From positions 806,001-870,000 of the forward strand of contig NZ_CP024190.1 in assembly GCF_003391395.1 (NCBI RefSeq): a DNA stretch of 64,000 bases, written 5' to 3'. Shown piece after piece: positions 32,904 to 42,600 of this stretch. The translations under genes and the position numbers were made by a program. How positions within the stretch are numbered: position 1 is the stretch's first letter; each line of letters starts with the position of its first letter. The stretch comes from Mycobacterium marinum. Its GTDB lineage: Bacteria; Actinomycetota; Actinomycetes; Mycobacteriales; Mycobacteriaceae. The notes beneath the pieces were generated by a model, which saw only the letters and a program-made list of their open reading frames with translations, had not been told where the DNA came from and searched no databases.

Positions 32904-33575
32904 TTAGGGGCGCAGTCGCGCGATGAAAACCTGTGCTGCCGCCTCTGCCCGCTGTGGGTCACCGGCGATGATGGCCTCGACCAGCTCGGTGTGTTCGCGC
33001 TCGTATGAGGTGCATGTCCCCACCGGGCCCGCTTCCACCGCCCGATGGATGGTTGGCAACAGCAGGTCATAGAACTGTAGATATATCTCGTTGTGGCTGG
33101 CCGCGACGATGGCGCGGTGCAACGCCGTGTCGGCCGAAGTCATCTCGGTGCGTTCTTTGTCGTTCGCCGGCTCTCGGCTCCACAGTTCGTTGCGCCGGGC
33201 GAGCAGGACCCGAAGGTCCTCGATATCGGCGGCATCACGCCGGCGCGCGGACAGGACGGCGGCGGTGACCTCTACCGCCTCGCGCAGTTCCCAGAGATCA
33301 CGTTCGCGGGCGGCCGCGAAATATTCGGCGAGGGCGCTGCCTTGTTCTACGTCGGCAATGACGTAGGTGCCCGACCCTTGTCGTCGTTCGAGTATCCCCA
33401 CGTGTACCAGGGCCTGCACGGCTTCGCGCACCGTGTTGCGGGCGGTTCCGGTCATCTCGCAGAGTTCGGGTTCGGTGGGAATGCGATCACCGACTCTCCA
33501 GCGCCCTGACGTGATCTCATCGCGCAGCTGATCGCTTACCTGGGCGATGAGTGTCCGTCGGCGCACTGTCTGCAT
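32904..33575 (-). CDS. GntR/FadR-family transcriptional regulator
   Basis: A 223-residue regulator. The winged helix-turn-helix covers about residues 5-72 (IAQVSDQLRDEI, TEPELCEMTGTARNTVREAV, RRQGSGTYV), and an FCD effector domain about 85-220 supplies the usual acidic/His positions (DTALHRAIVAAS, EREHTELVEAI), suggesting a metal-bound carboxylate ligand. ATG 33575 was chosen as it starts right at the conserved domain. It is divergent from an MFS transporter gene 84 bases away, and the intergenic space probably holds a shared operator. This pair is absent at this locus in M. tuberculosis as I recall it. Confidence 0.9.
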   Translation of the reverse strand: MQTVRRRTLIAQVSDQLRDEITSGRWRVGDRIPTEPELCEMTGTARNTVREAVQALVHVGILERRQGSGTYVIADVEQGSALAEYFAAARERDLWELREAVEVTAAVLSARRRDAADIEDLRVLLARRNELWSREPANDKERTEMTSADTALHRAIVAASHNEIYLQFYDLLLPTIHRAVEAGPVGTCTSYEREHTELVEAIIAGDPQRAEAAAQVFIARLRP

Positions 33576-33659
33576 GCCACCAGCATAGGCAGTTTGCCCA
33601 ATACGTCCATTCATCCTATGATTCCTACCGTTGTCCAACACTGGATTGGGGGAATTCCG
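33576..33659. promoter_or_regulatory. Divergent promoter/operator region, GntR regulator / MFS
   Basis: The 84-base gap contains GTTGTCCAAC at about 33630-33639, an inverted repeat GTTG-N2-CAAC that is a candidate GntR operator. A GGGGGAA ribosome binding site for the MFS gene follows at about 33648-33654. Operator assignment is a guess. Confidence 0.35.
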
Positions 33660-34967
33660 ATGACTGCTGTGGCGGCACCGGCGATCCACGACCCAACCGC
33701 CAGCCGGTCGTTGTTTGCCAGCAGGGTGACGGTCTTGCTGGCGATCGCACTGTCCGCCTTCACCATGCGGTCCGCCGTCACCTCGATGGCGCCCCTGCTG
33801 GCGAGGGTCGCAGACACGATGGGCTTCGGCGGTACCGTCATCGGCGTCTTCGGGATGCTCCCCACCGCCATGTTCGCCTTGGCCGGGTTCGCCGCGCCCC
33901 TGAGCCGCCGGTTCGGCCCGGAACGTCTGGCGCTGCTCAGTGTCTTGGCCACAGCGGCGGGGACTGCCGGCCGCTCGATGGCGTCCGACACGTCCGAGCT
34001 GATGGCGTTCACCACGCTTGCCCTCGTCGGCATGGGCATCGCAAACATTGTGATCCCGCCGCTGGTCAAGAAGTACTTCAACGATCGCGTCGCCTTGATG
34101 AGCGCGGTCTACCTCGCCTGCCTGCAGCTGGGCACCATCATGCCGGCCGTGGCCGCGGTGCCACTGGCCGAGTCCTATGGATGGCGGGCCTCGCTCGCAA
34201 TCTGGGCGCTGATTCCCGCGGTCGCGGTTCTACCGTGGATACTCGTCCTCGTCCGCCGTGGCACCAATGGCACCGATCGCGCTGCCCGGACGGGAAAAAC
34301 GATCGGGCCGATCTGGCGCTCGCCGATCTCCTGGGGCCTGACCTTCATGTTCAGCATGACGTCGCTGATCACCTATGCGATGTTTGCCTGGCTTCCCGTG
34401 ATCGTGACATCTGCCGGAGGCAGCGAAGCGCTCGGAGGCGCCATGGTTGCGACCTTCTCCGGCGTCGGGTTCCTTGCAACGCTGGTGACACCCAGGCTGT
34501 GCGCTAGGGCTGCCAACCCGTTCCCCATTGTCGCCGCTTCTGCGTTGTGTTTTCTCGTCGGTTTCGCGGGATTGCTGTGGGCTCCGCTGACCGCGCCCAT
34601 CGTCTGGGCGATATTTCTCGGGCTCGGCCCAAGCACCTTCCCGGCCGCAATCACCCTCATCAATCTGCGGTCGCGCACCGAAACCGGTTCCGCGGCGCTG
34701 TCCGGTTTCACCCAGGGCATGGGCTATTTGTTGGCCAGCCCAGGACCACTGATCTTCGGAATCCTTTACAACGCCACTGGACGGTGGGAACTGTCGTTTG
34801 GATTTCTCCTGGTCCCGCTGATCGCACTGCTGGCCGGTGGGTATCACGCCTGCAAGCCCCGCTATCTGGAAGACACGTTGACCCCTTCCCGGAAGTCGGG
34901 GTCGGACGCTGTCGAGGACGTTGTCGAGGGAGAACTGCTGCCGGAGTGTTCGACGAGCTGCTCGTGA
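33660..34967 (+). CDS. MFS transporter, CynX/NimT type
   Basis: A 435-residue major facilitator with 12 likely helices. The N-terminal half shows AMRSAVTSMAPLLARVADTMGF and a loop RRFGPERLALLS that resemble the CynX (cyanate) / NimT (2-nitroimidazole) transporter group. The C-terminal half has FTQGMGYLLASPGPLIFGILYNATG, also typical. ATG 33660 is preceded by GGGGGAA six bases upstream. Divergent from a GntR regulator, which probably controls it. Substrate unknown; organic anions or small aromatic compounds are plausible. Confidence 0.88.
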   Translation: MTAVAAPAIHDPTASRSLFASRVTVLLAIALSAFTMRSAVTSMAPLLARVADTMGFGGTVIGVFGMLPTAMFALAGFAAPLSRRFGPERLALLSVLATAAGTAGRSMASDTSELMAFTTLALVGMGIANIVIPPLVKKYFNDRVALMSAVYLACLQLGTIMPAVAAVPLAESYGWRASLAIWALIPAVAVLPWILVLVRRGTNGTDRAARTGKTIGPIWRSPISWGLTFMFSMTSLITYAMFAWLPVIVTSAGGSEALGGAMVATFSGVGFLATLVTPRLCARAANPFPIVAASALCFLVGFAGLLWAPLTAPIVWAIFLGLGPSTFPAAITLINLRSRTETGSAALSGFTQGMGYLLASPGPLIFGILYNATGRWELSFGFLLVPLIALLAGGYHACKPRYLEDTLTPSRKSGSDAVEDVVEGELLPECSTSCS

Positions 34968-35105
34968 CCGCGCGACCGGCCGGTGAGCCGGGCCTTGGTG
35001 ATCACCCCGCCTTGCGCGATACGCTGCGTTTCTGCACAGCGCTGCGATCGTGGTGTGGACCGCGACTGCTGTCTGGCAGGTGTGGCAGACCCGGATTGAG
35101 GGGGC

Positions 35106-35762
35106 ATGGTGGCCGTTCCGAAGCCCTTCGAATCACCGATGTTTCCGCTGGAGGCGGCGATGCTGCCCGGCCAGGATCTGCCATTGCGCATCTTTGAGCC
35201 TCGCTACAGCGCGCTGGTGCGACACTGCCTCGATACTGGTGATCCGTTCGGTGTGGTCCTGATCGCCGGTGGGCGCGAGGTGGGTGGCGGTGAGTCGCGA
35301 TACGACGTCGGGACGCTGGCCCGGATCACCGAATACGTCGACGAGGGCGCGGGTCGTTATCAGTTGTTGTGCCGCACTGGGGAACGGATTCGGGTGTGCG
35401 ACTGGCTCCCGGACGAGCCCTATCCGCGCGCGACGGTTCAGATCTGGCCAGATGAGCCGGGCGCAGCGGTGAGTGCGGCCCAGTTTCGCGACACCGAAGA
35501 CCGGGTGATGGCGTTGTTCGAACGGATCGCCACCGCCCGTGGCATCGAGTTGCCGGATCGCGATGTGGTGTTCGACTACCAGTCCGACGACATCGCCGCT
35601 GACGCGGGAACCTTGTTGTACGAGTTGGCGTCTCGGGTTCCGATGGGCCCGGCCGACGGCTACGCGGTGTTGTCGGCGCCGTCAGCCGCTGATCGGCTGG
35701 CCGCACTCGCCGAGGCGGTGGATTCGGTCGAGGCGATGGTCGATTTCCAGCTGTCCGACTAG
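35106..35762 (+). CDS. LON substrate-binding-domain protein (Rv0434-like)
   Basis: A 218-residue protein made of only the N-terminal domain of Lon protease (Rv0434 in M. tuberculosis). The start motif MFPLEAAMLPGQDLPLRIFEPRY is the hallmark of the domain; the GVVLIAGGREVGGG and TLARITEY strands follow. There is no AAA or protease domain, so it cannot degrade proteins itself; it may bind unfolded substrates or act as an adaptor. It converges with the AAA ATPase gene six bases away. The start ATG 35106 is well placed before the domain. Confidence 0.9.
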   Translation: MVAVPKPFESPMFPLEAAMLPGQDLPLRIFEPRYSALVRHCLDTGDPFGVVLIAGGREVGGGESRYDVGTLARITEYVDEGAGRYQLLCRTGERIRVCDWLPDEPYPRATVQIWPDEPGAAVSAAQFRDTEDRVMALFERIATARGIELPDRDVVFDYQSDDIAADAGTLLYELASRVPMGPADGYAVLSAPSAADRLAALAEAVDSVEAMVDFQLSD

Positions 35763-35768
35763 TCCGGC

Positions 35769-37943
35769 TCAGAGCTCTTCGGCGAACGCGCGCAACGCAT
35801 CCACCTGCAGCGGATCCAATGACGGGCGGACGGTTTGGCGCGCGGCGGAGAGGTCCGCGGCGGTGACGTCGGCCGCGTCGATGGAACGGCGCATCGCGGT
35901 CAGAGCCGCCTCGCGCAGCAATGCCACGCAGTCGGCAGCACTGTAGCGGTCGAGCCCCGCGGCCACCTCGTCCAGGTCGACGTCGGCGCTGAGCGGGATG
36001 GATTTGCCTGCGGTGCGCAGGATCTCGCGGCGCGCCTCGGCATCGGGCGGCTCGACGAACACCAGCCGTTCCAGCCGGCCCGGGCGCAGCAGCGCCGGAT
36101 CGATCAGATCGGGGCGGTTGGTCGCCCCCAGCACCACCACGTCACGCAGCGGTTCGATGCCGTCGAGCTCGGTCAGCAGGGCGGCGACTACCCGATCCCC
36201 AACACCCGAATCGAAGCTTTGGCCGCGTCGGGGCGCCAGGGCATCCACCTCGTCGAGAAACACCAACGACGGCGCCGAATCGCGGGCCCGGCGAAAGAGC
36301 TCACGGACGGCTTTCTCCGAGGAGCCAACCCATTTGTCCATCAGCTCGGAGCCCTTGACCGCGTGCACGCTCAACTGCCCGGTGCTGGCCAGTGCCCGGA
36401 CCACGAAGGTCTTGCCGCATCCGGGTGGGCCGTAGAGCAGTACCCCCCGCGGGGGCTCGACCCCTAACCGGGCGAACGTGTCCGGATGCTGCAACGGCCA
36501 CAGCACCGCCTCGGTCAGGGCCTGCTTGGCCTGGGCCATGTCCCCGACATCGTCGAGGGTGATGCTTCCTACCGCGACCTCCGAGCTCGCCGAGCGCGAC
36601 AGGGGGCGGATGACGGTCAGCGCGCCAAGTAGGTCTTCCTGGGTGAGCGCTGGTGGCTGACCGTCGGTACTGGCTCGCGAAGCGGCCCGCAGCGCCGCCT
36701 CACGCAGCAGCGCGGCCAGGTCGGCAACTACGAAGCCCGGCGTGCGGCCGGCTATTTCGTCAATATCCAATTCGCCGGTAGGTACGTGCCGCAGCAGGGC
36801 TTCCAGCAGGGCCTTGCGGGTGGCCGCGTCGGGCAGCGGCAACCCCAATTCCCGGTCGCACAGGTCGGGCGCGCGTAACCGGGCGTCGAGCTGGTCGGGC
36901 GCGGCGGTAGTGGCGATCAGCACCACGCCATCGCTGGCGACCGCGGTGCGCAGCTCGCCGAGGATCAGTGCGGCTACCGGTTCCGCGGTGGCCGGCAGCA
37001 GCGCGTCCACGTCGGTGATCAACAGCACCCCTCCGCCGTCGCGAACCGTCGCGACGGCGGAGGCCACGGCCTTGAGCCGATTTTCCGGGGCCAGCGCACC
37101 AACCTCGGGACCGTCGAGTTCGACCAGCCGGCGTCCGGCACACACCGCACGCACCAGCGTCACCTTGCCGACTCCGGCCGGACCGGACACCAGCACGCCC
37201 AGGTTGGTGCCCGCACCCAAAGACTGCAGTAGGTGAGGTTCATCGAGGGCGAGCTTGAGCCATTCGGTGAGCTTGGCCGCCTGCGGCTGGGCGCCCTTGA
37301 GCTCCTCGACCTGGATCTCCGGAGTGGCCACGCTGACCCGCTCGGCCTGGGATGACTGCGCGGTGTGGGGTACCCCGGTGCCCCAGGTGACCAACGTGTT
37401 CGGCTGCACACTGACCGGCGCATCGGGATCGACGCCGGTGACGGTCAACAGCTCCGATGTCCAGCTGATGCCGACCGCCGACGCCAACGCCTGGCTGGCG
37501 GCCGAAGTCGAGGTGCCCGGGCCCAGGTCGCGGGGCAACAGCGACACCGCGTCGCCGACGGTCATCACCTTGCCCAGCAGCGCCTGGCGCAAGGTGATCG
37601 GCGAAAGCGATTGGGTGGCCAGCGACGACCCGCTCAGCGTCACGGTCCGTGCACCGTAGACGGTGACCGAGTTGACCAGCACCGCAGTGCCTTCGCGTAG
37701 TCCGGCGTTGGACAGGGTCACGTCGTCCAGCAATATGGTGCCGACCGGGACCTGGTCATCAGCCATGCCGGCCACCGCCGCGGTCGTTCGGGACCCGGTC
37801 AACGAAACCGCGTCCCACTCCCGGATCCCGAGGGCGGCAATGGCGCTCGGGTGCAACCGCACCACGCCTCGACGTGAGTCCACCGCCGACGTGTTCAGCC
37901 GGGCGGTCAGCGTCAGCTGTGGAGCCCCATAGGGGCTGGTCAC
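35769..37943 (-). CDS. Double AAA ATPase, CDC48/p97-like (Rv0435c-like)
   Basis: A 724-residue protein matching M. tuberculosis Rv0435c. An N-terminal CDC48-N-like double-psi beta-barrel region (about residues 10-180; LTLTARLNTSAVDSRRG) precedes two AAA modules. The first has GPAGVGKVT and is weaker (LLITDVDALLP for Walker B with Asp in place of the catalytic Glu); the second has complete GPPGCGKTF, VFLDEVDAL, and arginine-finger regions (LRPGRLERLVF). It probably unfolds or remodels proteins. GTG 37943 shares GTGA with the pssA stop, so it is the third gene of psd-pssA-Rv0435c. The frame remains open upstream across pssA but that reading is out of frame for the known protein. Confidence 0.92.
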   Translation of the reverse strand: MTSPYGAPQLTLTARLNTSAVDSRRGVVRLHPSAIAALGIREWDAVSLTGSRTTAAVAGMADDQVPVGTILLDDVTLSNAGLREGTAVLVNSVTVYGARTVTLSGSSLATQSLSPITLRQALLGKVMTVGDAVSLLPRDLGPGTSTSAASQALASAVGISWTSELLTVTGVDPDAPVSVQPNTLVTWGTGVPHTAQSSQAERVSVATPEIQVEELKGAQPQAAKLTEWLKLALDEPHLLQSLGAGTNLGVLVSGPAGVGKVTLVRAVCAGRRLVELDGPEVGALAPENRLKAVASAVATVRDGGGVLLITDVDALLPATAEPVAALILGELRTAVASDGVVLIATTAAPDQLDARLRAPDLCDRELGLPLPDAATRKALLEALLRHVPTGELDIDEIAGRTPGFVVADLAALLREAALRAASRASTDGQPPALTQEDLLGALTVIRPLSRSASSEVAVGSITLDDVGDMAQAKQALTEAVLWPLQHPDTFARLGVEPPRGVLLYGPPGCGKTFVVRALASTGQLSVHAVKGSELMDKWVGSSEKAVRELFRRARDSAPSLVFLDEVDALAPRRGQSFDSGVGDRVVAALLTELDGIEPLRDVVVLGATNRPDLIDPALLRPGRLERLVFVEPPDAEARREILRTAGKSIPLSADVDLDEVAAGLDRYSAADCVALLREAALTAMRRSIDAADVTAADLSAARQTVRPSLDPLQVDALRAFAEEL

Positions 37944-38815
37944 AACCGCCCGCCCGGCTTGCGCAGCCCCAGCCGCGCCACCGAACGGCGCGCCACCGAC
38001 CGGCGATGCGGCTGCGCTCTGCGAATCGCGCGCCGCGCGGCGCGTCGTTGCTTGGGTTTGTCGCCCCACACCTCGGGATGCTCGGCCAGCCAGCGCTTGC
38101 TGCGCACCGCGAACGGAATGTGACACACGTAGGCGATGATGATCACCCAGATCAAGATGTAGGGAGCCAGCACCGCGGCGGCCGCCATGATGGCCAGCAC
38201 CGCCAGCAGCACCGCGGCCAGGTTGGGCGGCACCGCCACGGCATGCATCTTCTTCATGGGGATCCCGCTGACCATCAGCATCGATGTGCCGGTGATCCAG
38301 AACGCCAGGAACCACACCGAGGTCCACCAGCCCTCACCGAACTGCATCTTCAAGGCCAGCAGGCCGATCATGGAAACCGCGCCCGCCGGTGCGGGCATTC
38401 CGACGAAGAATTCGTGTGCGTACGCGGGCTGGGTGCCGTCATCCAGCAGCGCGTTGAACCGCGCCAGCCGAAGCACGACGCACACCGCGTAGAGCAGCAC
38501 CACAACCCAACCGACCTGCCACTTCGACAGCATCGTGACATAGAGCACCAGCGCGGGCGTCACGCCGAAATTCACCGCATCGGCCAGGGAGTCGATTTCT
38601 GCGCCCATGCGCGACTGGGCGTCCAGAATGCGGGCTACCCGGCCGTCGAGTCCGTCCAGAATGGCCGCCGCCGCGATCAGCGCCATCGCCGGCACCGGCT
38701 GGTGTTCGAGGGCGAATTTGATCGAGGTCAGCCCGGCGCAGATGGACAGCACCGTCATTGCGCTGGGCAAGATCTGCAGGTTTACCGCGCGCCTGCTCCG
38801 AGGCTTGGTCGTCAT
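37940..38815 (-). CDS. pssA: PssA, CDP-diacylglycerol-serine O-phosphatidyltransferase
   Basis: A 291-residue integral membrane enzyme that makes phosphatidylserine from CDP-diacylglycerol and serine. The CDP-alcohol phosphotransferase signature DGLDGRVARILDAQSRMG followed by AEIDSLAD is complete at about residues 54-80, with all four catalytic Asp. Eight or so hydrophobic helices follow, ending in a very basic tail (KQRRAARRAIRRAQPHRRS). Its ATG overlaps the psd stop by four bases, and its stop overlaps the next gene start by four bases. Works with psd to make phosphatidylethanolamine. Confidence 0.95.
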   Translation of the reverse strand: MTTKPRSRRAVNLQILPSAMTVLSICAGLTSIKFALEHQPVPAMALIAAAAILDGLDGRVARILDAQSRMGAEIDSLADAVNFGVTPALVLYVTMLSKWQVGWVVVLLYAVCVVLRLARFNALLDDGTQPAYAHEFFVGMPAPAGAVSMIGLLALKMQFGEGWWTSVWFLAFWITGTSMLMVSGIPMKKMHAVAVPPNLAAVLLAVLAIMAAAAVLAPYILIWVIIIAYVCHIPFAVRSKRWLAEHPEVWGDKPKQRRAARRAIRRAQPHRRSVARRSVARLGLRKPGGRL

Positions 38816-39534
38816 GGCAGGTCAGCCAATATGGTCTCGCCGGCAATCGTGCGCTGGCCAACTCTGACCACCGGCTCGGTGCCCGGTGGCAGGTAGGTAT
38901 CCAGGCGAGAGCCGAAACGGATCAGGCCGTAAGTGTCGCCGATCGCCAATTTGTCTCCGACGTGTGCGTCGCACACGATGCGGCGCGCTACCAGCCCGGC
39001 AACCTGCACCGCGACCACTTCAGCACCGTTGGCGGTGCGGATGCGCACGCTGTTGCGTTCGTTGTCGTCGCTCGCCGCGGGCAGGTCGGCCGACCCGAAG
39101 CGGCCGGGCCGGTGCTGGACGGCGACGACCTCGCCGCTGACCGGGGCCCGCTGCACGTGGGCGTCGAATACCGACAAGAAGATGCTGACCCTGGGGAGCG
39201 GCGCGTCGCCCATGCTGAGTTCGGCCGGTGGTGCCGCGGTGTCGATCACGCAGATCACGCCGTCGGCGGGTGCCACGATGGCGCCGGCCCGGCTCGGTGG
39301 TACCCGGGGCGGGTGACGGAAGAAGCCGGCGCAGGCGCCGGCGGCCAGCAGCCCCGTCCGGCGCGCCCAGCGGTGCCGGTATCCGACACCGGCCACGGCT
39401 AGGCCCGCAGCGATGAAGGGGCGCCCGGCCGGGTGTATCGGCGGGATGGTGGATCGCACCAACGCCAGCAGATGCTGCGGGCTCAGAGTCGGTTCCGCGG
39501 AGGATGAGTCGGAACGGCGGGGACGTCGTGCCAC
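38812..39534 (-). CDS. psd: Psd, phosphatidylserine decarboxylase proenzyme
   Basis: A 240-residue decarboxylase converting phosphatidylserine to phosphatidylethanolamine. The conserved VAPADGVICVID (about residues 89-100), FLSVFDAHVQRAPVSG (about 120-135) and the self-cleavage region RFGSRLD (about 205-212, where the Gly-Ser bond is cut to form the pyruvoyl cofactor) are present. This short type lacks the N-terminal extension of E. coli Psd. The start is GTG 39534. First gene of psd-pssA-Rv0435c; an inverted repeat follows the upstream PE_PGRS gene and isolates this operon. Confidence 0.94.
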   Translation of the reverse strand: MARRPRRSDSSSAEPTLSPQHLLALVRSTIPPIHPAGRPFIAAGLAVAGVGYRHRWARRTGLLAAGACAGFFRHPPRVPPSRAGAIVAPADGVICVIDTAAPPAELSMGDAPLPRVSIFLSVFDAHVQRAPVSGEVVAVQHRPGRFGSADLPAASDDNERNSVRIRTANGAEVVAVQVAGLVARRIVCDAHVGDKLAIGDTYGLIRFGSRLDTYLPPGTEPVVRVGQRTIAGETILADLP

Positions 39535-39575
39535 GCGGCCATCTTACGGAGCGCCGTGGCGGTCAGTGTACGGAC

Positions 39576-39609
39576 GGCGCCCCGGTGTGCCTGAGCACAC
39601 CGGGGCGCC
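39576..39609 (-). terminator. Strong hairpin between PE_PGRS and psd
   Basis: A 15-base perfect stem (GGCGCCCCGGTGTGC and its complement) with loop CTGA lies 11 bases after the PE_PGRS stop on the minus strand and 42 bases before psd. There is no T-tract; it probably terminates PE_PGRS transcription and insulates psd. Confidence 0.75.
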
Positions 39610-39619
39610 GTCAACAACG

Positions 39620-42600
39620 TCATGCGCCGTCGTGCCCGTTCTCGCCGATCAGTGTCCCGCCAGTGCCGCCCGTTCCGGCGGTGCCCGGTGGCAAACCAAG
39701 ACCGAGAATGCCTCCATTGCCGCCCGTGCCGACCAGCTGGGCGTCGCCGCCCTTGCCGCCGTCACCACCCGGCGCAGCCCCGAGGCCGATCCCGCCCGCG
39801 CCGCCGTTGCCGCCGTCTCCGATCAGGGCGCCGGTGCCGCCGTTGCCGCCGTCTCCGGAAGTGATACCGCCAAAGCCGCCGTCGCCGCCGGTCCCGCCGT
39901 CGCCAAGGAGCCCGCGAGCCCTGCCGCCGTCGCCACCAGTCCCGCCGGTGCCGCCACCTGCGCCGTTTCCGCCTGCCCCGCCGGACCCGCTGAGCCCGCC
40001 GCCGTCGCCTCCGGTTCCGCCGTTCCCGCCGACTGCCGCGCCGGTCCCGCCGGCCCCGCCGGCTCCGCCGTTGCCGAAGAGCATGGCGGCGTTGCCGCCG
40101 GATCCGCCGGCCGCACCGGCAGCGACCGTGCCGCCGCCTCCGGCGCCGCCGGCTCCACCGTCGCCATAGACCACGCCGGCGTTGCCGCCGGCCCCGCCGA
40201 CACCACCGCCGCCTCCGCCGCCGCCGACGCCGATCCCGCCGGCCCCGCCGGCCCCTCCGGTACCGGAGAGGGCGCCAGCCGAGCCGCCGGCCCCGCCGGC
40301 CCCACCGGTATCGAGGCCGATCGCGCCGGCTCCGCCGGCCCCACCGGCACCGAAGAGAGTGGCGGCGCCGCCCCCGGTGCCGCCGGCGCCACCGACAGTC
40401 TGGCCGGCTCCGCCGGCCCCGCCGGCGCCACCGGTGCCGGAGAACACGCCGGCGTTGCCGCCGGCTCCGCCGGCCCCGCCTTCGGTGCCTGCGGGAGCGA
40501 TGCCACCGGCGCCGCCGGCCCCGCCGTTACCGGAGAACACCCCGGCGGCACCGCCGTCGCCACCGGCTCCACCAGCCTCGGTCCCGCCGAAACCGCCGGC
40601 CCCGCCGGCGCCGCCGTTGCCGAACAGCAGGCTCGCCCCGCCGGCCCCGCCGGTCCCGCCAGTCACCAGGCTGAACCCGCCGGTGCCGCCATTGCCACCC
40701 GCCCCGAACAGTCCAACGCCTCCACCGCCCCCGGCCCCGCCGCTCTGGCCGCCTCCGCCCTCACCGCCGGCACCGCCGGCGCCGAATAGACCTGCCATGC
40801 CGCCCGTGCCACCGGCCCCACCGAGAACGGCCCCGATTCCGCCGGTGCCACCGACCCCTGCGCCGCCCGACAGCAACCCCGCGGCCCCGCCGTTGCCGCC
40901 GGCCTGGCCGGTTCCCAGGCCGTTGACCGCGCCGGAACCACCGGCGCCACCGTTGCCGAACAAGATCCCACCGTCGCCGCCGTTGGCCCCGGTTCCCGCG
41001 GCGCCATTGGCGCCGTTGCCGATCAGCGGGCGATCCAGCAGCGCCTGGGTGGGCGCGTTGATTACGTCGAGAAGAGCCTGGTTTGACGTGGCCAGCCCAG
41101 GAGCGCCGGCTTCGCCCGCTGTCCCGGCTGGGACGCCCAGCCCGGGATTGCCGCCGTTGCCGCCGGTTCCGAATAGCTGGGCGTCACCGCCTCGGCCCCC
41201 GTTACCGCCGGGGTCCGCGGTGCCAGATCCGCCCGCGCCGCCGTTGCCGCCGCTGCCGATCAGTGCTGCCTTGCCGCCGGCCCCACCGTCGCCCCCGGCC
41301 CCACCCGCAGCGGCCAGGCCGCCGTTGCCGCCGGTCCCGCCGTCGCCGAACAGGCCGGCGGCGTTGCCGCCGTCGCCGCCGACACCGCTGACGGTGCCCA
41401 CGGCGCCGTTGCCGCCCGCACCGCCGGATCCGGCGAGCCCGCCACCGGTGCCTCCGCGGCCGCCATCGCCGCCGGCGGCAGGGCCCGCAGCGCCGTGGCC
41501 GCCGGTCCCGCCGGAGCCGAAGAGCGTTGCGGCATCCCCGCCGTCGCCGCCCTTGCCGCCGGCAGCAGCGCCGCCGATGGCGCCGGCCCCGCCGGCCCCG
41601 CCGTCGCCGTAGACCACGCCGCTGTTCCCGCCGGCCCCGCCGTCGCCGCCGCTGACTTGGCCGAAGCCGCCCGCCCCGCCGGCTCCACCGGCGCCGAACA
41701 GGGCGCCGGCGCTGCCGCCGATGCCGCCGGCCCCACCGGTATCGAAGCTGGTTCCGCCGGCCCCACCGACCCCGCCGGTGCCGACCAGTTCGGCGCCGTT
41801 GCCGCCGGCCCCACCTGCACCGCCGGCGCTGGTCGCGACTCCGCCGGTGCCGCCGGCCCCGCCGTCGCCGTGGAACAGGCCGGCGTTGCCGCCGGCCCCA
41901 CCGGCCCCGCCGCTGCTGCCGGGAATGTTGCCGCCGGCCCCGCCGGCCCCGCCGACGCCGCCGTCGCCGTAGAAGGTGCCGGCGTCGCCGCCCTGCCCGC
42001 CCGCGCCCCCGGCAGTCGCTCCGCCGCCGCCGAGCCCGCCCGCGCCACCGTTGCCGAACAGCAGGCTGGCCCCGCCGGCCCCGCCGGCACCGCCGACCGC
42101 GCTGTTGGCTAGTCCGCCGGCCCCGCCGGCCCCGCCGGCGCCGAACAGCCCGAGGCCGCCCGCACCGCCGGTGCCACCGCTGGCGCCCACCCCACCGATG
42201 CCGCCGGCCCCGCCCGCGCTGAATAGCCCACCGGTTCCGCCTTGGCCGCCGGCTCCGCCGGCGCCGCCCGCTCCGAGCCCACCCGAGCCTCCCGCGCCGG
42301 CCGTGCCGGCCAGCAGCCCGGCGGCGCCACCGGCCCCGCCGGCCCCGCCGGTGACGCCGGTCGCGCCCGATCCGCCGGCCCCGCCATTGCCGATCAGTAT
42401 TCCGCCGTCGCCACCGCTCGCGCCGGTTCCCGCGGCCCCGTTGGCTCCATTGCCGATCAACGGGCGATTCAGCAACGCCTGGGTGGGGGCGTTCACCAAG
42501 TTGAGCAGATTTTGCGACGCCGCCTCGGCGCTCGCGTATGAGCTCGCGCCGGTGGTCAAGGCCTGCACGAATTGATCATGAAATAGTGCCGCTTGTGAGC

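Noticed and set aside
37944..38327. N-terminal extension of the AAA ATPase over pssA
   Set aside because: It reads pssA in the wrong frame (Gly/Ala/Arg/His-rich); the conserved protein begins at GTG 37943.
40182..41612. Proline-rich open frame antisense to PE_PGRS (plus strand)
   Set aside because: It is the complement of GGC-rich repeats; no start signal and no known domain.
39620..42400. Repeats reminiscent of a CRISPR array
   Set aside because: They are short, contiguous PGRS codon repeats without spacers and lie in frame inside a PE gene.
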